From: Megasphaera sp. UBA1696
GTDB taxonomy: Bacteria; Bacillota; Negativicutes; Veillonellales; Megasphaeraceae
Assembly (NCBI GenBank): GCA_002319965.1
Contig: DCJQ01000049.1
Span: 1-42,796 of the forward strand
Length of the DNA stretch: 42,796 bases
Direction: 5' to 3'
Position numbers and translations under genes: made by a program. Under the pieces are notes generated by a model. That model ran no database searches and was not told where the DNA came from. It worked only from the letters and a program-made list of their open reading frames with translations. Shown in pieces: positions 24,383 through 33,614 of the stretch. The stretch's first letter is position 1. Each line of letters starts with the position of its first letter.

Positions 24383-27070
24383 TTATTTCTTTCGGCTGTA
24401 CGGCGTTCCTTCTAAAGGAATGGCCGTTTGGAAATTACCGTTCCACTTATAGTAAGCGCCGGCAACAGCCGGTGCTGTCGGAATCGACGTGATTTCACCG
24501 ACACCGATGGCCCCGTACGCGACATCGACGCCTTCCTTTTCAATGGCAATGGCCTCGACATCCGGCGCCTTATCGGCCCGCATCAATCCCAAGGTGCCGT
24601 ACTTGGCCGTAGGCTTACAATGATCGAGAGGATACTGTTCACTCAGAGCGTAACCGCAGCCCATGATCGTCCCGCCTTCAATCTGCCCTTCTAAACTCTT
24701 GCGGTTTACGACGCGGCCGACGTCGTGGGCGGCGACCATTTTCCGAATCGTCCCGTCTTCGTTCAGGATACAGACGTGGGTTGCATAACCATAGGCAACA
24801 TGGGATACGGGATTAGCCACGTCAGCCCCCATCTTATCGGTTTTACCAAGATATTCGCCGATATATTCCCGACCGTTCAGCGCATCCAAATCGCTGCCCG
24901 TAAAGCGAACGCTTTCCGTTGTCGGCGATTCCTGCTCAACGGTGACGCCTTCCAAGTAATCGCTGGGGCGGCTGGTTCCTTCATAGGTCAGGCCGTTGAC
25001 ACGGAACAAGTCCCGCCGCAGCTGCTTAGCGGCTCGCCGTGCGGCTTCCCCGGTCAGTGTCGTCTGACGGGATCCGGACGTCGTACCGGCATCGGGTGAC
25101 GTAGCCGTATTAGGCATATGCCATTTAATGGCTTCAATGGGAAGTCCGGCTGCTTCGGACACGATCTGCACCAAAACGGTACCGACGCCTTGGCCGATGC
25201 AGGAGGCCGACGAATAGACATGGACTCGGCCGTCGCTGATGGCAAGGCGGCAGCGGCCATAGTCGGGAAGGCCGACACCGACGCCGGAGTTCTTCAAGGC
25301 ACAGGCGATTCCCACATAAGGACCGCTGTGATAGTAAACGTCTTTTACGGCTTCCAGCGTTTCGGCAAGGCCCGTCGCCGGGTCGGCAATCTGCCCGTTG
25401 GGCAGGACTTCTCCCGGACGGATAGCGTTGCGGTATCGAATTTCCCAGGGATCGATACCGGCCATTTCAGCCAGTTTATTTAAGTTTAATTCCGTTGCAA
25501 AAATAGTTTGGGTTACGCCGAACCCTCGGAAGGCCCCGGCCGGCGGATTATTGGTGTAAACGGCCGTTCCTTCAATATCGATGGTCTGATAATTATAAGG
25601 GCCGGCAGCATGCGTACAGGCTCTTTGAAGAACCGGTCCGCCCAGGGATGCATAGGCCCCGTTATCGGTGACCGCGACCAGCTTCATCGCCGTCAACTTA
25701 CCATTTTCATCGCAAGCCGTCGTCAAATCCATACTGAACTGATGGCGCTTCGGATGAATCAGGATACTTTCCTGACGCGTCAACTTCACTTTACAGATTC
25801 GTTTACTGACATAGGCTACGAGGGCTGCCAAATGCTGGACCGTCACGTCTTCCTTCCCGCCAAAGCCGCCGCCGACAAAACAATTTTCCACGACTACTTT
25901 TTCTTCCGGAAGGCCCAACATCAACGCCGTTTCCCGCCGCGTATCGTAAATCCCCTGATCAGACGAGTAAATGAAGACGCCGTCATCGAAGGGCATGGCG
26001 ACGGCACATTCCGGTTCTAAGAAGGCGTGTTCCGTCCAAGGTGTTTCGAAATGATGGGTTACCTTATATTTCGACGCAGCGATAACGGCCTCGGCGTCAC
26101 CGCGCACTAAATGTTCATGAGCCAGTATATTCGTTCCTGCCGAAGGATGGACCAGGGGCGCCCCTTCCGCCAGGGCTTCGGCAGTACAGGTCAGGGGCGG
26201 CAGTTCTTCGTACTCGATTTCAACGAGCTTCTTCGCTTCGGCCAGTATCTCCGGCGTTTCAGCGGCTACCATCACGATGGCGTCGCCTAAATAATGAGTC
26301 GTCGTCCCGACGGGAATGAGCGTGTCCCAATCGACCTTTAAATGGCCGACCTTGACCGAACCGGGAATGTCCTCGGCCGTCAGCACACAGACGACACCGG
26401 GCAGGGCCTTGGCCTTTTCCGTATGGATGGCCTTTACAACAGCCCTCGGATAGGCACTGCGAATGGCGCTGCCGTAACACATGCCCGGTAAATCGACATC
26501 ATCTAAGTCATCGGTATACTTCCCCGTCCCCAGCACTTTAGTCCTGACGTTGATTCGCTGGCAATGATCGCCGACGCCGCGATACCCGCCGATGACGGGA
26601 ATGGGCGTATCGTTCCGCAGGAGCTCCGCTGCCAGGGCAATCCCATCAATGATTTTCTTATAGCCCGTGCAGCGGCAAATATTGTTTCGTATCGCCGCCG
26701 TGATTTCAAGCCGGGTCGGCGTCGGGTTGACGTCGATAAGGGCTTTGCCGCACATGACCATCCCGGGAATGCAAAAACCGCATTGGACAGCACCGGCTTC
26801 ACCAAAGGCATAGACGAAGACGTCTTTCTCTCGTGGTGACAGTCCTTCGACGGTCACGATGTGCTTCCCTTCAAGGCGGCCGGCTTTCTGCACACAGGCC
26901 TTAGTCGCCTTGCCGTCAATGATGACCGTACAGGTCCCGCAGGCGCCTTCACTGCAGCCGTCCTTGACGGATTTCAGCCGCAGGTCACGGCGCAGAATAT
27001 CGATTAATTTACGCTCCGGATCGACGGCCACTTCCCGGCCATTAATCCATAATTTACAAATCCTATCCAT
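24383..27070 (-). CDS. xdh: Selenium-dependent xanthine dehydrogenase-type molybdenum hydroxylase (fused Fe-S and molybdenum domains)
   Basis: An 895-residue enzyme expected to hydroxylate purines (xanthine/urate-type chemistry). Residues 1-75 form a plant-type 2Fe-2S domain (C39, C44, C47, C59). Residues 80-150 hold the second 2Fe-2S site (C97, C100, C132, C134 in QCGFC and CRCTGY). The rest is the molybdenum-binding part, starting near RTKVLGTGKYTDDL, with the catalytic GVGE glutamate E859. There is no FAD domain and no separate FAD subunit gene in the window. E. coli XdhD has lost the Fe-S cysteines, but here all eight remain. The ATG at 27070, with AGAGGA six bases before it, is preferred over a longer frame. 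It is the last gene of the ssnA operon. YqeB and YqeC mark it as selenium-dependent. The exact substrate is inferred. Confidence 0.92.
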   Translation of the reverse strand: MDRICKLWINGREVAVDPERKLIDILRRDLRLKSVKDGCSEGACGTCTVIIDGKATKACVQKAGRLEGKHIVTVEGLSPREKDVFVYAFGEAGAVQCGFCIPGMVMCGKALIDVNPTPTRLEITAAIRNNICRCTGYKKIIDGIALAAELLRNDTPIPVIGGYRGVGDHCQRINVRTKVLGTGKYTDDLDDVDLPGMCYGSAIRSAYPRAVVKAIHTEKAKALPGVVCVLTAEDIPGSVKVGHLKVDWDTLIPVGTTTHYLGDAIVMVAAETPEILAEAKKLVEIEYEELPPLTCTAEALAEGAPLVHPSAGTNILAHEHLVRGDAEAVIAASKYKVTHHFETPWTEHAFLEPECAVAMPFDDGVFIYSSDQGIYDTRRETALMLGLPEEKVVVENCFVGGGFGGKEDVTVQHLAALVAYVSKRICKVKLTRQESILIHPKRHQFSMDLTTACDENGKLTAMKLVAVTDNGAYASLGGPVLQRACTHAAGPYNYQTIDIEGTAVYTNNPPAGAFRGFGVTQTIFATELNLNKLAEMAGIDPWEIRYRNAIRPGEVLPNGQIADPATGLAETLEAVKDVYYHSGPYVGIACALKNSGVGVGLPDYGRCRLAISDGRVHVYSSASCIGQGVGTVLVQIVSEAAGLPIEAIKWHMPNTATSPDAGTTSGSRQTTLTGEAARRAAKQLRRDLFRVNGLTYEGTSRPSDYLEGVTVEQESPTTESVRFTGSDLDALNGREYIGEYLGKTDKMGADVANPVSHVAYGYATHVCILNEDGTIRKMVAAHDVGRVVNRKSLEGQIEGGTIMGCGYALSEQYPLDHCKPTAKYGTLGLMRADKAPDVEAIAIEKEGVDVAYGAIGVGEITSIPTAPAVAGAYYKWNGNFQTAIPLEGTPYSRKK

Positions 27071-27187
27071 AACAGTTCCTCTTTCCGCCCATCCCGGACT
27101 TTCAGTGATACGTCTGTCATGGCTGCCATTTCGCCTGAAATGCCTCAAGCGAGGGAAAATACCAGACAGGAAATGATACTTATAACT

Positions 27188-28588
27188 CTATAATCTAAGA
27201 ATGCTCTCATAGGGCACGACGCGCTTTCGGGGAAGCAGCCGGCCATATCCGCTCTGCCCCAAGAATACGTTGTCTTGGGCAATGATCTGTCCCCGCAGAA
27301 ATACTTTTGAAATCGTGCAGTCTGTCGTCATTCCCTCATACGGGGAGTAGCCGCAGGTCGTATGGAGATTGTCCTTACGGATCGTCCGCTTCTGTGACGG
27401 ATCGATGAGGACAATGTCGGCATCACTTCCCGGCAAGAGAGTGCCTTTCTTCGGGTAAAGACCAAAAATCTTGGCCGCATTGGTGCTGGTCACGCGAACG
27501 AATTGACTGAGTGAAAGACGACCTTTGACGACGCCTTCACTAAATAACAGGGGCATCCGTTCTTCTACGCCGGATACACCGCCGGGGCAGCTGCGAAAAT
27601 CAGCGGCATGGGCCTGTTTTTCTTCTATCGTAAACGGGCAGTGATCCGTCGCAACGACCTGAACCGTCCCGTCCCGCAGAGCCTGCCACAAAGCATCGTT
27701 ATCGACCTTTTGCCGTAACGGCGGGGCCATCATGTATTTAATACCTTCTAAAGGCCCGCCCTCTATAAATTTATCTTCTGTCAGCAATAAGTACTGCGGG
27801 CACGTTTCAGCATATACATTCCGCTGCCCTTCTTTCCGGCTCAGGCGAATGCGATCCACACTTTCATGAGCCGACGTGTGAACGATGTAAACGGGGGCAT
27901 CGCCACAAGCCCGAGCCGCGGCTAAGACCCCACTGACCGCCGATGCTTCGGCCTCATTAGGGCGCGTCCGAGCTTGACCGATGGGGCTAAGTTCATCAGG
28001 AGACAAGGCCTGTCGCAGGTAATTCGTCATGCCGTCGCTCTCGGCATGGACCGTGAGCAGTCCTCCATGAGATTTCATCACCGGCAAAATTCTCATTAAA
28101 TCCGCGTCTCCCATGGGGTAACCGTACGTCGTATAGGCCTTAAAACTCGGAAAGCCTTCTTCGATCAGTTCGGCCAACTCACGTAAGACCGCCTCATCGA
28201 CATGTTGGAATACACCATGGAAACTATAGTCGATGGGAGACGTTTCAGCAAGCAATTTGTACTGCTCAAAAGGATATCTCAGTGAACAGCCTTCAGGGCC
28301 AAAGGCCATATGGTCGATGATGGTCGTCGTCCCGCCGCAGGCTGCCGCCGCACCACCGCTGTAAAAGTCGTCACAAGCCCGATACTGAGGTGACTGCTGC
28401 AAATCCATGTGGGTGTGCGGATCGATGCCGCCGGGGCAGACATACATCCCATCCGCATCGATGACTTCTTCACTGCCACGATGAAGGCCTCCGCCGATAG
28501 ACCAGATTTCCCCATCCCGAAGGGTGATATCCGATTGAAAGTGTTCTTCGCCAAGGCAAACCGTTCCACCTTTGATGACATAATCCAT
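27188..28588 (-). CDS. hyuA: Dihydropyrimidinase/hydantoinase HyuA
   Basis: A 466-residue amidohydrolase of the cyclic amidase (hydantoinase/dihydropyrimidinase) group that opens five- or six-membered ureide rings. Two-metal site residues are visible: H58 and H60 in GGIDPHTHMD, the carboxylated lysine K150 in FPSFKAYTTYG, histidines in LTVHAES and YIVHTSA, and the aspartate in VATDHCPF. GGAAGGAAA lies before the ATG. It is 16 bases after ygfK and 117 bases before the hydroxylase gene, in the same operon. In purine degradation it probably opens an imidazolone/hydantoin-like intermediate. The precise substrate is not known from sequence. Confidence 0.93.
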   Translation of the reverse strand: MDYVIKGGTVCLGEEHFQSDITLRDGEIWSIGGGLHRGSEEVIDADGMYVCPGGIDPHTHMDLQQSPQYRACDDFYSGGAAAACGGTTTIIDHMAFGPEGCSLRYPFEQYKLLAETSPIDYSFHGVFQHVDEAVLRELAELIEEGFPSFKAYTTYGYPMGDADLMRILPVMKSHGGLLTVHAESDGMTNYLRQALSPDELSPIGQARTRPNEAEASAVSGVLAAARACGDAPVYIVHTSAHESVDRIRLSRKEGQRNVYAETCPQYLLLTEDKFIEGGPLEGIKYMMAPPLRQKVDNDALWQALRDGTVQVVATDHCPFTIEEKQAHAADFRSCPGGVSGVEERMPLLFSEGVVKGRLSLSQFVRVTSTNAAKIFGLYPKKGTLLPGSDADIVLIDPSQKRTIRKDNLHTTCGYSPYEGMTTDCTISKVFLRGQIIAQDNVFLGQSGYGRLLPRKRVVPYESILRL

Positions 28589-28604
28589 GATGTTTCCTTC
28601 TTCC

Positions 28605-31115
28605 TTACTTCAGTAACAGATAATCGTAATCTTTAACGACAGCCTTCATGAACCCGCGAAGTTCTTCGGGGATGGTGTCTTCGTCCGAACGGAGCGTCGT
28701 CGTCAAAACCCGTCCATCGAGCCGGACCTTACAGAATCCGCTTTGTTTATCGATGACGGCAAAACCTTGGTTTTCACTGTTCATGAAATCGTCTTCATTG
28801 GCAAACAGGGTGAATTTATCCATGTACGGCGCACCGCCCCAGGGACAGAAGGTCCGGCAGTTTCCGCATTCGTTGCACATAGCATCGACGTGGAGGATCT
28901 GCCGCTGCATATGCCCCGGAACTTCAATGGCGACGTTGGCTCGATTGGGACAGACTTCGGCACAGACTTCACAGATGCTGTCACAGTGGAGACAACGGCC
29001 ATCACAGCCGTCAGCCGGCGGCGACGCTAAAAATCCTCGTTTATCGTAAATGTCGTTTACATCCGGCAGCAGCATCGTATCGACGCTGGTAAGCTGCCCT
29101 AAAATCTGTTCAGCGGCCTGCTTGCCGTCGGCAATGCATTCTACGACAGACGTCGTCTTTCCGTAATGTCCATCACCAATGACGGTCAATCCATCGATGT
29201 CACCGGCAGCCGACGAACCGATTTTCCCCTTCACACCACAGGCGGACAGGATATAGTCAAAAGAGTCCAATTCATCGAGGGAGGAAATGACATTGTCGGA
29301 GACGATACGAACCCCGAGTTTTTGAATCAAGGCCACGTCTTTATCGATGGCTTCAGCTGAAATCTGGTTTTTCTTTTCACAGAGGAAGGTCCGTACCATA
29401 CCGCCCGGTGTCGGATTGTTATCGAATACCGTGACCGTTACGCCTCCGCGGGCTAAGAAGTAAGCCGCAGACAGACCTGCCGGACCGCCGCCGATGACAG
29501 CTGCCGTTTTTCCGATTGGCGCCGGGGCCGAAAGAGATGCCATGACGCCGTCAAACCCTTTTTCAGCCGCAATCAGTTTATTGCGCCGGATTTCGACAGC
29601 ATCTTCATAGAAGTTTCGCGTACAGCTGTTCATACACGTATGGTAACAGACCGTCCCGGTAATAAAAGGCAGTGGATTCTTTTCTATGATAATCTGAAGG
29701 GCTTCCACATATTTTCCCTCAGCCACTAAATCCATGTAAGCCGTGATATCCTGATGGATGGGACAGGTTTCAATACAGGGTGCCATGAAGCAGTCCATCA
29801 GCGGCAATTCTCGTCCGTTCTTTCGATGCTGGAATTTCGGATCCAATCGGGCATAGTGGCTGTCACCGGACGCCGCCTTCAATAAAGCATCGAGTTTACC
29901 GACGTTTACACCGTTAAATGCCTGCCCCGACGTCCCCTCAAAGACTTGGGCCAACTGTACCAAGCGTTCATAGCCGCCGGGCTTCAACAGGGTCGTCGCT
30001 ACCGTCACCGGCCAGATACCTGCCTCAACGATATCGCCGATATTGTGGGCATCGGCACCGCCGCTGTAGGAAATAGGCAGCTTTCCGTCGAAGGCTTCAC
30101 TCAGTTTTTTGGCTACATTCATGGACAGGAAGAACAAGGGCTTGCCGGACATATACATTTCCGTTCCCGGCAGTTCATGGCGCGTAATATCTACGGGGAA
30201 GGTATTGGTCAATTTTACGCCAAAAGTCCGTCCTTCAGCTGCGCCGACACCTTGAAGCCGCTTCAAGAGGGCAACGGCATCGTCATACTGTAAATCGGCC
30301 TTAAAGTGGCTGTCATCGAAAACCATGTGATCATACCCTAAGGTATCCATGCAGTTTCGCACAAAGTCATACCCGAGGAGGGTCGGATTACATTTTACAA
30401 AGGTATGGACCTTCTTTTCCTTCAATAAGTAGGCGGCGATTCGTTCAATTTCATCGGGCGGACAACCATGCATCGTCGATACGGTAATCGAATTGCAAAT
30501 ATCAGCGGGAATGGCTTCGACGTCTTCCCGGCTCAGTTTCCGGAATCGATCTAAATGATGCAGCAGCCACGATTTACATTCATTGAAGATTGCCGTGTGG
30601 GACGCATCCTTCAGGTTTTCTATGAAGGAATCAATTTTCGGCGTCTGTATGCCGGCTAAATCATAGCCGACGGACATGTTGAACTGCATCCCGTCAAATC
30701 TTCCGAGGCCGTATTCAACGGCCATGACATGGACTAAAAACCAAGCTTTTACATACTCTTCAAAGGCCTTCGGAACGGTCAATTCCGTCGACCATTCGAC
30801 GTTATAACACTCATCATCGGCCTTGATGCAGGGTTTAGGAACGGGCAGATCTTCGCCGTCGAGTTGCTGTACCGTCTTCAATTCAAAGAATCTGGCCCCG
30901 GCAGCATAAGCGGCAGCAATGTTTTGTGCCAACTGTGTATGAGGACCGGCAGCCGGTCCGAAGGGCAATTCCAAAGGTCTGTCAAAAATTTCATAGGGTC
31001 GCTGAGTCCCTGCCGTATATTGATGGTGAACGCCAAAAATCGTGCCGCTCGGCGCTTCCCGTAATATCCAATTCATTAAATTTCCAAAAGGAATCGATGT
31101 CATACGATCACTCAC
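28605..31115 (-). CDS. ygfK: YgfK-like putative selenate reductase/purine reductase flavo-iron-sulfur protein, lacking the NAD(P)H subdomain
   Basis: An 836-residue relative of E. coli YgfK (about 1,030). Residues 1-430 resemble the dihydropyrimidine dehydrogenase/dihydroorotate dehydrogenase-like barrel (GPAAGPHTQLAQNIAAAY, ELKTVQ, STMHGCPPDEIE, FVKCNPTLLGYD, VKLTNT, ISYSGGADAHNI). Residues 440-510 form the GltD-type Fe-S domain. The FAD loop GGGPAG is at 542-547. After about residue 626 the second, NAD(P)H-binding Rossmann part (GGGNTAMD in E. coli, about 150 residues) is missing, and the chain runs directly into IGDGHYGKTTSVVECI. Residues 704-760 carry a two-cluster ferredoxin domain. The reading frame is intact. 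The GTG at 31115 follows AAGGAGG by eight bases and aligns with the E. coli start. It probably takes electrons from ferredoxin-type donors. Confidence 0.9.
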   Translation of the reverse strand: MSDRMTSIPFGNLMNWILREAPSGTIFGVHHQYTAGTQRPYEIFDRPLELPFGPAAGPHTQLAQNIAAAYAAGARFFELKTVQQLDGEDLPVPKPCIKADDECYNVEWSTELTVPKAFEEYVKAWFLVHVMAVEYGLGRFDGMQFNMSVGYDLAGIQTPKIDSFIENLKDASHTAIFNECKSWLLHHLDRFRKLSREDVEAIPADICNSITVSTMHGCPPDEIERIAAYLLKEKKVHTFVKCNPTLLGYDFVRNCMDTLGYDHMVFDDSHFKADLQYDDAVALLKRLQGVGAAEGRTFGVKLTNTFPVDITRHELPGTEMYMSGKPLFFLSMNVAKKLSEAFDGKLPISYSGGADAHNIGDIVEAGIWPVTVATTLLKPGGYERLVQLAQVFEGTSGQAFNGVNVGKLDALLKAASGDSHYARLDPKFQHRKNGRELPLMDCFMAPCIETCPIHQDITAYMDLVAEGKYVEALQIIIEKNPLPFITGTVCYHTCMNSCTRNFYEDAVEIRRNKLIAAEKGFDGVMASLSAPAPIGKTAAVIGGGPAGLSAAYFLARGGVTVTVFDNNPTPGGMVRTFLCEKKNQISAEAIDKDVALIQKLGVRIVSDNVISSLDELDSFDYILSACGVKGKIGSSAAGDIDGLTVIGDGHYGKTTSVVECIADGKQAAEQILGQLTSVDTMLLPDVNDIYDKRGFLASPPADGCDGRCLHCDSICEVCAEVCPNRANVAIEVPGHMQRQILHVDAMCNECGNCRTFCPWGGAPYMDKFTLFANEDDFMNSENQGFAVIDKQSGFCKVRLDGRVLTTTLRSDEDTIPEELRGFMKAVVKDYDYLLLK

Positions 31116-31128
31116 GATACACTCCTCC

Positions 31129-32466
31129 TTACAAATAGCCATTAATGCGCCCGGCCAAAACGGCGGCGCCTTCGCGAATCTTAGCCATTAATGCCGGTTC
31201 ATCAACGGTGGTCAGTTCTCGATCTTTCATGAGGACCTTGCCGTTGGCAATGGTCGTAACCACATTGCGTCCGGTCATGCCAAACAAGATATGGCCGTTA
31301 ATATTTTCTTCATTCATCGGCGTCGGTGCCGTATAATCAAGGACGATGACGTCGGCAGCCGCCCCTTCCTTCAAGACGCCTAAAGGAGCCTTAAAGTAGC
31401 GGTTGCCCATGACAGCATTATTTTCAAACAACATCTGCGGCACTTCCGCCCAAGCAGCCGTCGCATCACAGAGATGATGTTTATGCAGGATATTGGCTAC
31501 CTTATAGGACTCGATCATATCATGGGTGTAGCCATCCGTTCCCAAGCCGGTCAAAATCCCGCGATGAACCATTTCCATCGTCGGCGGGCAGCCGCAGGCA
31601 TTGCCCATATTCGACTCGGGATTATGAACGACCATCGTATCCGTTTCTTTTATGAGATCCATTTCATGGGCATTGACGTAGATGCAGTGGCCGAGAAGCG
31701 TCTTCGGGCCAAGGATGTTCCAATCATAGAGACGGTCGACGATTCGCTTGCCGTGCTTTTTCAGGCAGTCGTGCAGATCTTCAATGCCTTCGGCAACGTG
31801 GATATGACAGCCCACGCCGTCCGGCTTATGTTCCATCACAAGTTTCAACGTCTCATCGCTGAGGGTAAACTGGGCGTGCATGCCCATCATGCCGGCCAGC
31901 ATATCCGTCGTATCCTGCTGAGCGTGACGAATCCAGGCTTCATTTTCCAAGACCGCCTGCCGCGCCTTATCGAGGCCGTCTCGGTCAGACACTTCATAGC
32001 AAAGACAGGAGCGGACTCCCATTTCCTTCGCCGCCTGTCCGATGGCAAACAAGCTGTCCTTGATTTCGCCGAAGCTGGCATGGTGGTCAAAAATCGTCGT
32101 CACGCCGTTTTTGATACATTCCACGTACGTCGCCATGGCGCTCAAGTATGTCAAATCATTGGTCAAATGACGGTCAATGTTCCACCATAGCCCGTCGAGG
32201 ATATCTAAAAATCCCTTCGGCGCATAACCGTCAATTTGAAGTCCTCGAGCCATAGCGCTGTAGATATGTTCGTGCGTATTAATAAAGGCCGGCATGATGA
32301 CGCCGTCTTTCGCATCGATAAACGAGGCTTCCGGAAAACGCCTGCGAAGGTCATCTGTCCGGCCCACACCACAAATTTGTGTCCCGTCGATGGCAACGGC
32401 ACCATCGGGAAAATATGGATTGTGCCTATCTCGCGTTACCACGTGTCCATTTCCTACGATAATCAT
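31129..32466 (-). CDS. ssnA: Putative aminohydrolase SsnA
   Basis: A 445-residue amidohydrolase of the SsnA family (guanine deaminase/chlorohydrolase relatives). The metal site is H65 and H67 in PAFINTHEHIYS, a histidine in GCHIHVAEG, LLGHCIYV, and the aspartate of GLGTDGYTHDM. Members deaminate or hydrolyse ring amino compounds. In this context the substrate is likely a purine breakdown product. GGAGGAGG lies before the ATG. It is the first gene of the ssnA-ygfK-hyuA-hydroxylase operon, with the divergent regulator 300 bases away. Confidence 0.93.
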   Translation of the reverse strand: MIIVGNGHVVTRDRHNPYFPDGAVAIDGTQICGVGRTDDLRRRFPEASFIDAKDGVIMPAFINTHEHIYSAMARGLQIDGYAPKGFLDILDGLWWNIDRHLTNDLTYLSAMATYVECIKNGVTTIFDHHASFGEIKDSLFAIGQAAKEMGVRSCLCYEVSDRDGLDKARQAVLENEAWIRHAQQDTTDMLAGMMGMHAQFTLSDETLKLVMEHKPDGVGCHIHVAEGIEDLHDCLKKHGKRIVDRLYDWNILGPKTLLGHCIYVNAHEMDLIKETDTMVVHNPESNMGNACGCPPTMEMVHRGILTGLGTDGYTHDMIESYKVANILHKHHLCDATAAWAEVPQMLFENNAVMGNRYFKAPLGVLKEGAAADVIVLDYTAPTPMNEENINGHILFGMTGRNVVTTIANGKVLMKDRELTTVDEPALMAKIREGAAVLAGRINGYL

Positions 32467-32768
32467 ATAAACCCCTCCTCCGTCGTATAAAACATTGACG
32501 ACGCTGTTATCAATTGTGTTTTTATCATATCGTCATTGTCGTTTATGAATCTACCTTAATACTACCGTTTTACAGATATCCTGTCAAACTTTTTTGAGCC
32601 TAAAAAATTTTATTGTTAATTTTATTATAGCCTGCCGTTAAGGATGATTTTTTGACATATATATTTTTTACAATAATCGTTACTTTCTTCTCAAAATATG
32701 GTATAGTAACATTACCTAAAAAATATTTAGCAGAACAGCTAATAATCTGTTTTCTGTCATAGAGAGAG
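32467..32768. promoter_or_regulatory. Divergent regulatory region between ssnA and the YheO-like regulator
   Basis: A 302-base AT-rich gap controlling both arms of the purine island. For the regulator, an extended -10 TGG-TATAGT lies at 32699-32707. For ssnA, a TATGAT on the minus strand (32529-32524) is the best -10, without a good -35. A CGTCGT-N11-ACGACG inverted repeat (32481-32486 and 32498-32503) sits between that -10 and the ssnA ribosome site, a candidate operator. No gene or structured RNA was recognised. Confidence 0.5.
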
Positions 32769-33416
32769 GTGTCTTTTATGTTAGACGATGCCGTCCTTAA
32801 CTTTTTACGCCATTTAGCCAAAGGGCTGGCCGACCAGTTCGGACCAAACTGTGAAGTCGTCATCCATGATCTGAGTGACAATTATAAAGAAAATTCCATT
32901 GTAGCCATCGAAAACGGCCATGTTTCAAACCGAAAAGTCGGTGACGGGCCGTCTCTTGCCGTTCTCGACGCCCTGCGAAACGACCCGCAAAACGTCGAAG
33001 ATCACGCCAGCTACCTTACTAAGACCAAAGACGGCCGCATCTTAAAATCGACGACCATCTACATTCGCAACGACGAGCAAAAAATCATCGGCGTCTTCTC
33101 GATTAACTACGATATTACAGAGCTGATTATGATTGAAAACGCCATAAAGCCCTTGGTATCCGTCGACTCCAAAGAAAAGGCCAGCCCCATTCCTCAGAAT
33201 GTCACCGATCTCCTCAATGATCTCATTGAAGAATCGACGCGACAGGTCGGAAAACCCGTTCCCCTCATGACCCGCGAAGACAAAATAAAGGCCATTAAGT
33301 TCTTAAATGACCGCGGCGCCTTACTCATTACCAAGGCCGGCGATAAAATCTCCAAGCACTTCGGCATTTCAAAATACACCTTATATAGTTATATAGACAG
33401 CAGCAGCGAATCGTAA
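32769..33416 (+). CDS. YheO-like PAS/HTH transcriptional regulator
   Basis: A 215-residue regulator of the YheO family. Residues 1-115 form the PAS-like sensor domain (FGPNCEVVIHDLSDNYKENSIVAIENG, LKSTTIYIRNDEQKIIGVFSINYDIT). Residues 150-212 form the C-terminal helix-turn-helix (REDKIKAIKFLNDRGALLITKAGDKISKHFGISKYTLYSYI). GAGAGAGGTG lies before the ATG. It is divergent from ssnA and precedes ygeX, so it is the obvious candidate for control of both arms of the purine island. The ligand is unknown. A terminator ends its transcript before the ygeX promoter. Confidence 0.88.
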   Translation: MSFMLDDAVLNFLRHLAKGLADQFGPNCEVVIHDLSDNYKENSIVAIENGHVSNRKVGDGPSLAVLDALRNDPQNVEDHASYLTKTKDGRILKSTTIYIRNDEQKIIGVFSINYDITELIMIENAIKPLVSVDSKEKASPIPQNVTDLLNDLIEESTRQVGKPVPLMTREDKIKAIKFLNDRGALLITKAGDKISKHFGISKYTLYSYIDSSSES

Positions 33417-33438
33417 AAGAGACCGCAAGGTCTCTTTT
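33415..33438 (+). terminator. Rho-independent terminator of the YheO-like gene
   Basis: AAAAGAGACC (33415-33424), GCAA loop, GGTCTCTTTT (33429-33438), then T-A. The stem starts inside the TAA stop codon (33414-33416). Confidence 0.88.
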
Positions 33439-33519
33439 TATTATGCCTAAAACCGATAGCCTCATTTCCATTCTTGCAAAAAAAGTGTAGCGACCAAATA
33501 GATTTTTAGGTCTCCCCTA

Positions 33520-33580
33520 TTGCAAATCCGCATACTCATGTTATACTTTAGGTATACAAAAACTTTTAGATTGTCTAAAA
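33520..33580 (+). promoter_or_regulatory. Promoter of the ygeX-ygeY-ygeW operon with a downstream inverted repeat
   Basis: TTGCAA (33520-33525), 16 bases, TATACT (33542-33547). TTTTAGA-TTG-TCTAAAA (33564-33580) is a perfect 7-bp inverted repeat just after the predicted start point, a candidate operator. A TATAC-N5-GTATA repeat (33542-33556) covers the -10. Confidence 0.5.
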
Positions 33581-33614
33581 TATTTTTTTCAGTTTATTTT
33601 AGGAGGTACGGATT

